NCBI RefSeq assembly: GCF_016938855.1
Contig: NZ_JAFHAP010000011.1
Coordinates: forward strand, 62,001 to 126,000
DNA length: 64,000 nucleotides
Reading direction: 5' to 3'
Source of the DNA: Polycladomyces zharkentensis
GTDB lineage: Bacteria; Bacillota; Bacilli; Thermoactinomycetales; JIR-001
The position numbers and the translations under genes were made by a program. Positions within the stretch are counted from its first letter, which is position 1; each line of letters starts with the position of its first letter. Under the pieces are notes generated by a model, which was not told the origin of the DNA, did no database searches, and saw only the letters and a list, made by a program, of their open reading frames with translations. Of the stretch, positions 60,262 to 64,000 are shown one piece after another.

Positions 60262-61009
60262 AGCATTATCTGTTTTGTGGTTGACGGGTTGGAGCGCCCC
60301 GCCCTCCGTTTGGCAGCCGGTCATCGATCGTTTTTCCCGTGACCATCCCCGTGCCCGTCACCAACTGGTGGATGTTCACACCTTACTGAAAGAGGATAGC
60401 GGAATGTCCCCGCACGACTGGCTGACGGATGGTTCCTGGTGGCTGGTGGGCTGGTCCATGGGCGGGATGTTGGCGTTGGAATGGGCACGTACGGTTCCCG
60501 GCCGTGTACGGGGGGTTTTGGCGATCGGCGTGACGGATCAGTTCGTCCGGTCACCCCGCTCGCCCGACGGTTGGGACGAACGCGTGCTGCGGCGAATGAT
60601 ACGGTTGTTGTCGATTGATCCGGAACAGGTGCTTGCCGATTTCGACCGTCGGATGTTCTCCTCCGCCGAGAAGAAAGCAGGATGGCTGGATCAGTGGTGT
60701 CAGTCCTGCCGGAATCAGCAGAAACCGGATGTTTCCGGGCTGTTGGTCGGTTTGGACTTTCTTCGGCGTTTTTCGTTCCTGGATTCACCGTTGTCCGTTC
60801 CCGTTTTTCTGCTGCACGGCGAAGACGACGCGATTTGTCCCGTCTCAGGTGCCGGGCGTTTGGCCCGAACGCTGCCGAAGGCGGAATTGACGGTGTGGAA
60901 AGATGCAGGACATTTGCCGTTTTGGACCCAACCCGAACGTTTTCATTTCTGGCTGAAGGAGCGGATCAACTGTGATACTGGACAAAAACCGGGTGGCCCG
61001 TCAATTTAA
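60254..61009 (+). CDS. bioH: Alpha/beta hydrolase, probable pimeloyl-ACP methyl ester esterase (BioH-like)
   Basis: A 251-aa hydrolase. The oxyanion region LWLTGWSAPPSVWQ is followed by the nucleophile in VGWSMGGMLALEW (Ser ~69). The Asp is in LLHGEDDAICP and the His in DAGHLPFW. In the BioC-BioH route it removes the methyl ester that BioC adds, releasing pimeloyl-ACP. Overlaps bioF by eight bases and bioC by 38. Sequence is divergent from enteric BioH, so the function is inferred from position between bioF and bioC. Confidence 0.8.
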   Translation: MTEALSVLWLTGWSAPPSVWQPVIDRFSRDHPRARHQLVDVHTLLKEDSGMSPHDWLTDGSWWLVGWSMGGMLALEWARTVPGRVRGVLAIGVTDQFVRSPRSPDGWDERVLRRMIRLLSIDPEQVLADFDRRMFSSAEKKAGWLDQWCQSCRNQQKPDVSGLLVGLDFLRRFSFLDSPLSVPVFLLHGEDDAICPVSGAGRLARTLPKAELTVWKDAGHLPFWTQPERFHFWLKERINCDTGQKPGGPSI

Positions 61010-61781
61010 TCGCCATGTATCCACATACGACGAATACGCGATTGTGCAGAAGCGCATGGCCCATCACATCATGCAAACGCTGTCGGAGCGCGATGTCAGG
61101 GCGGAGCGGATTTTGGAGATCGGGTGCGGGACGGGGTATCTGACGCAATTATTGGCGGAACGGTATCCTTCGGCGGCGATCACGGCGGTGGATTTGGCCG
61201 AAAACATGGTGCAAGCCGCCAAAGATCGATTGGGCGATTCGGCGACCATTCGTTTTTTGATCGGAGATGCGGAAACGATGGAATGGGATGAGACATTTGA
61301 TCTGATCGTTTCCAATGCCACCGTGCAATGGTTTGGTGCTCCCGAGCGTTCGTTTTGCACATTGACCGACCATTTGCAACCCGGAGGCTGGATCGTGTTC
61401 TCCACATTCGGTCCCGACACCTTCCGGGAGCTGCACCGGCAATTTCAAGAGGTGGAGCGTGATCTTCATCTGCCTTCGGGCATGCACGGATTGCGCCTGC
61501 GCTGTGCGGAGGAGTGGGAACACATCCTTCGACATGCCGGATTGAAGCATGTGGGGTCGAGAGATTGCCGGTACCGGTTGGAATATCCGGACTGTTACGC
61601 TTTTTTGCAATCCATCAAGCAAACGGGGGCCAGTTACAGCGCTTCCCCCGCGGTTTCCCTTTCCGCCCAACGCTCCTTGCTGCGCGAAGTGGTTCGCCGT
61701 TACAACCACGTGTACCGTTCCCGGGAAGGTGTATATGCCACGTATCAGCTCGTTCAGGCATGGGGGAGAAAAGAGGGATAA
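60972..61781 (+). CDS. bioC: Malonyl-ACP O-methyltransferase
   Basis: Starts pimelate synthesis by methylating malonyl-ACP with SAM. The 269-aa class I methyltransferase begins LDKNRVARQFNRHVSTYDEY, a BioC signature, with the SAM motif ILEIGCGTGYLTQLL, VDLAENMVQ and SNATVQWF. GTG 60972 has GGAG about nine bases upstream and lies 38 bases inside bioH. It closes the operon. With bioH this shows use of the BioC-BioH route; no bioW or bioI is present. Confidence 0.93.
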   Translation: MILDKNRVARQFNRHVSTYDEYAIVQKRMAHHIMQTLSERDVRAERILEIGCGTGYLTQLLAERYPSAAITAVDLAENMVQAAKDRLGDSATIRFLIGDAETMEWDETFDLIVSNATVQWFGAPERSFCTLTDHLQPGGWIVFSTFGPDTFRELHRQFQEVERDLHLPSGMHGLRLRCAEEWEHILRHAGLKHVGSRDCRYRLEYPDCYAFLQSIKQTGASYSASPAVSLSAQRSLLREVVRRYNHVYRSREGVYATYQLVQAWGRKEG

Positions 61782-62422
61782 ACCATCACACAGAGGTACT
61801 AAACGATTTGATATCTCTCACGGCTGAAGCCGCGGGATTCTTGGGTCGTTACCGTTCGCAGTCTGTGTCCGCTTTGGACAACGCCCAAGTTCCCCGATTC
61901 GACCGTGGGCTTCTGCAAACTGATCAAGCCGGCTTGTTCAAGTGGGATTCCATTGTCGTTCGAAAGGGGGTGCCACATGATCGTGGGACCGACGGAACGA
62001 GCGGCACTCCGGTTGGAATCTTCGTTCCACTCACCAGACATCCTTATGCCGAAAGCCTCAATATACCATGAACTGACCAGAAACGTTCAAAGGATGAAGG
62101 GCAGACACGATATTCCCGGGAAAAACTGAAAAAAGGGCATGTGCCAATCTCTGGGATGGGAGAATTGGCGCGCTGATCAGTTGGTTCATGATCTGGCGGA
62201 GGAGAGAAAGCATGCAGATCCGGGCAAATTCGGGAATCGGATGCGGCAGCGTGGAAACAACCGTTTTGTGAGACTTCGTTCGTGCCGTTCGTACCGTGAG
62301 AACGGCAGGAATTTTTATCGAAGAAGCCCAAGATGGAATCCGGGAAATGTTGTCAAGGGACAATCATACGATACGGGTGGCGGGTGCATAGGTGGATGCA
62401 TGTTGGGTGGACATGCTGTATA
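61782..62422. other. Non-coding region with an IS200/IS605-like remnant
   Basis: CACGGCTGAAGCCGCGGGATTC at 61819-61840 resembles the end hairpin and cleavage-site region of IS200/IS605 or TnpB elements. The following ~150 bases (GTTACCGTTCGCAGTC...GTGGGCTTCTGCAAAC) resemble sequence next to tnpB 3' ends. No transposase or TnpB frame remains. The rest holds no gene with a good start. Confidence 0.45.
61815..61990 (+). mobile_element. Probable IS200/IS605-TnpB end relic
   Basis: Hairpin GGCT-GA-AGCC with flanking GGGATTC, followed by a stretch with several short stems of the kind seen in right ends and guide-like RNAs of TnpB elements. The assignment is by resemblance only. Confidence 0.35.
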
Positions 62423-62452
62423 TAAAAAAATCCCCGCACGTAATGGGGGATT
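62423..62452 (-). terminator. Terminator of the amino-acid permease gene
   Basis: Minus strand AATCCCCCATTACGTGCGGG then GATTTTTTT. Confidence 0.85.
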
Positions 62453-62485
62453 CAGGCTGATGATATCGTGGTTCTGTTTATTGCG

Positions 62486-63898
62486 TTATTGTGCTTTGGA
62501 TGCATTCAGTGCGGAATGCTTGCGGGAATAGGAGAAGTAGACGATCAGCCCGATCGTCAACCAGATCAGAAACGCCACCCATGTGATCCACAGCAATTGG
62601 GTCATCAGGAAAGCGCACAGCACGATGGACCCGATCGGAATGAACGGAACGGCGGGACAGCGGAATCCCCGCGGAAGATCGGGCTGGGTTTTGCGCAGAA
62701 TGATCACACTGACGGAAACCATGATGAATGCGAACAAGGTTCCGATGTTGACCAATTCTGCGATTTGGGTGATCGGTAACAACGCACCGATCAGTCCGGC
62801 GATGATGCCCAACACCCAGGTGACACTGTAAGGGGTACGATATTTCTCGTGCACGCGGGAAAACCATCCGGGCAACAGACCGTCTCGCGACATGGCGAAC
62901 GCCACGCGGGTTTGGGCGTAAAGTATCACCAGCATCACCGTCGTCATGCCCACGATGGCACCGACGTCGATAAACGCGGCGAACCAGTTTTGACCGGCGA
63001 TCTGCAGGGCCAGCGAGACTGGATGGTCCTCATGTCCACGGATTTGCTGGTACGGGATGATCCCTGTCATAATGGCGGAAACCACCATGTACAACAATGT
63101 GCAAATTCCCAGTGAATACAATAATCCCCGTGGCAACGTGCGTGCCGGATCACGCGCTTCCTCGGCCGCAGCACTCACCGCGTCAAATCCCAGGTAAGCC
63201 GAAAAGACTATCGCCGCAGCGGTAAAGATGCCCTGGGTCCCAAAAGGTGCGAACGGTTGCCAGTTGGCCGGCTTCACGTAAAACACGCCGATCAGGATAA
63301 ACAGCAGGACCACGCCGACTTTAACCAAAACCATCACGTTGTTGACCCGTTTGGACTCTTTGATGCCCCGGGATAACAAAAACGTGATCAGCATGACGAT
63401 CAAAAAGGCGGGCAGGTTGAACAGCGTTGTCTTGTCGGGTACGGCCCCGGGGGCTGCCGTCAGGGCGTCAGGCAATTTCAGTCCGAATCCGCTGAGAAGA
63501 GACTGGAAGTAACCGGACCAGCCGGATGAAACAGCGCTGACAGCGAGCAAATATTCCAACACCAAATCCCAACCGATGATCCAGGCGGCCAGCTCACCCA
63601 AAGTGACATAGCTGTATGTGTACACCGAGCCGGATACGGGCACCGTGGAAGCGAACTCCGCGTACGCCAGAGCGGAAAGGGCACAGGCCAGTCCGGCGAT
63701 GGCAAATGACACCATCAATCCGGGACCTGCTTTTAACGCACCGGTGCCGGTAAACACAAAAATACCGGTGCCGATGATGGCGCCGATGCCGAGCATGGTG
63801 AGATCCCATACACCCAGTTCCCTTTTTAGTCCTGTGCTTTGTCGACTGTTATCAATCAGTGAACGAACACTTTTTTTTCGAAACAGATCCAATTCCAA
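62486..63898 (-). CDS. APC-family amino-acid permease (YfnA/CAT type)
   Basis: A 470-aa transporter with 12 hydrophobic helices. Helix 1 carries GIGAIIGTGIFVFTG, the unwound substrate-binding motif of APC proteins. CALSALAYAEFASTVPVSGS and GFDAVSAAAEEARDPARTLPRG are hallmarks of the CAT/YfnA branch. TTG 63898 is the best start, with GGGGGT shortly upstream; a weak ribosome site. Likely substrate is a neutral or cationic amino acid. Confidence 0.85.
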   Translation of the reverse strand: MELDLFRKKSVRSLIDNSRQSTGLKRELGVWDLTMLGIGAIIGTGIFVFTGTGALKAGPGLMVSFAIAGLACALSALAYAEFASTVPVSGSVYTYSYVTLGELAAWIIGWDLVLEYLLAVSAVSSGWSGYFQSLLSGFGLKLPDALTAAPGAVPDKTTLFNLPAFLIVMLITFLLSRGIKESKRVNNVMVLVKVGVVLLFILIGVFYVKPANWQPFAPFGTQGIFTAAAIVFSAYLGFDAVSAAAEEARDPARTLPRGLLYSLGICTLLYMVVSAIMTGIIPYQQIRGHEDHPVSLALQIAGQNWFAAFIDVGAIVGMTTVMLVILYAQTRVAFAMSRDGLLPGWFSRVHEKYRTPYSVTWVLGIIAGLIGALLPITQIAELVNIGTLFAFIMVSVSVIILRKTQPDLPRGFRCPAVPFIPIGSIVLCAFLMTQLLWITWVAFLIWLTIGLIVYFSYSRKHSALNASKAQ

Positions 63899-63949
63899 TA
63901 CCCCCAGGAAACATTGTCTCCACTTCGCAAATAGTCACGCAATTCTGTT

Positions 63950-63977
63950 CGGAGAGGCCATCTCTCCGCATGTTTTT
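63950..63977 (+). other. Hairpin upstream of the permease gene
   Basis: CGGAGAG pairs with CTCTCCG (63950-63968), then CATGTTTTTTAT on the plus strand. It looks like a terminator, but no plus-strand gene ends here, so it may be a leader structure or belong to a gene beyond the window. Confidence 0.4.
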
Positions 63978-64000
63978 TATATTAACGCGTTGGGGGAATA

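Overview
The window looks like the chromosome of a Gram-positive, spore-forming Bacillales-type bacterium. The evidence is strong GGAGG ribosome sites with many GTG/TTG starts, a SAM-I (S-box) riboswitch, a FapR-type operator before fabI, a BirA-type operator before bioA, a CcpA-like cre site, a YfhH-family gene and a likely SigK promoter on a coat-like gene. The moderately high GC content and gene families suggest the Thermoactinomycetaceae, but this is inference. No rRNA, tRNA or cas gene was seen.

Layout. 0-6 kb: a polar amino-acid-type ABC importer (ehuC-ehuD-ehuA), then a structured leader with terminator and the ectoine/hydroxyectoine operon ectABCD. 6.1-7.8 kb: a secreted M14 carboxypeptidase. 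8.1-15.3 kb: an AT-richer accessory island. It holds a small hydrophobic protein with a likely antisense RNA (type I toxin-antitoxin candidate), four short CRISPR arrays arranged as two convergent leader-bearing pairs, and orphan immunity-type genes (two SUKH/SMI1, one DUF1963/YwqG, one toxin-fragment/immunity pair). 15.3-16.7 kb: an HTH-TPR receptor followed by a previously unlisted 43-aa secreted pro-peptide, a probable quorum-sensing pair. 17-19 kb: an aldo-keto reductase between two ~415-bp direct repeats. 19.2-28 kb: an FAD protein with an MFS exporter, an OpuC-type compatible-solute importer and a DsbA/DsbB pair. 28-33.7 kb: a SAM riboswitch with metH and a homocysteine methyltransferase/MTHFR fusion. 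34-45.5 kb: a siderophore-type binding lipoprotein, a flavoprotein, small membrane proteins, a His-rich coat-like protein, ispH, yfhH, a phosphatase-fold enzyme, a 5'-nucleotidase, fabI and speD. 45.6-52 kb: soluble PTS components (IIB-IIA-HPr-EI) behind a sigma-54 promoter, with a LevR-type activator. 52-55.2 kb: carbonic anhydrase and a class A PBP with a repetitive tail. 55.4-61.8 kb: biotin operon bioA-D-B-F-H-C. 62.4-63.9 kb: an APC-family amino-acid permease.

Two themes link the parts. Osmoadaptation appears as ectoine uptake, ectoine synthesis and an OpuC importer whose ATPase carries CBS domains. A dispersed family of ~130-220-bp elements with GTGTGTCTGG-type inverted ends sits in many intergenic regions (17.3, 18.6, 27.8, 41.1, 43.9, 47.5, 48.9 kb and probably 57.7 kb), some within operons or beside promoters.
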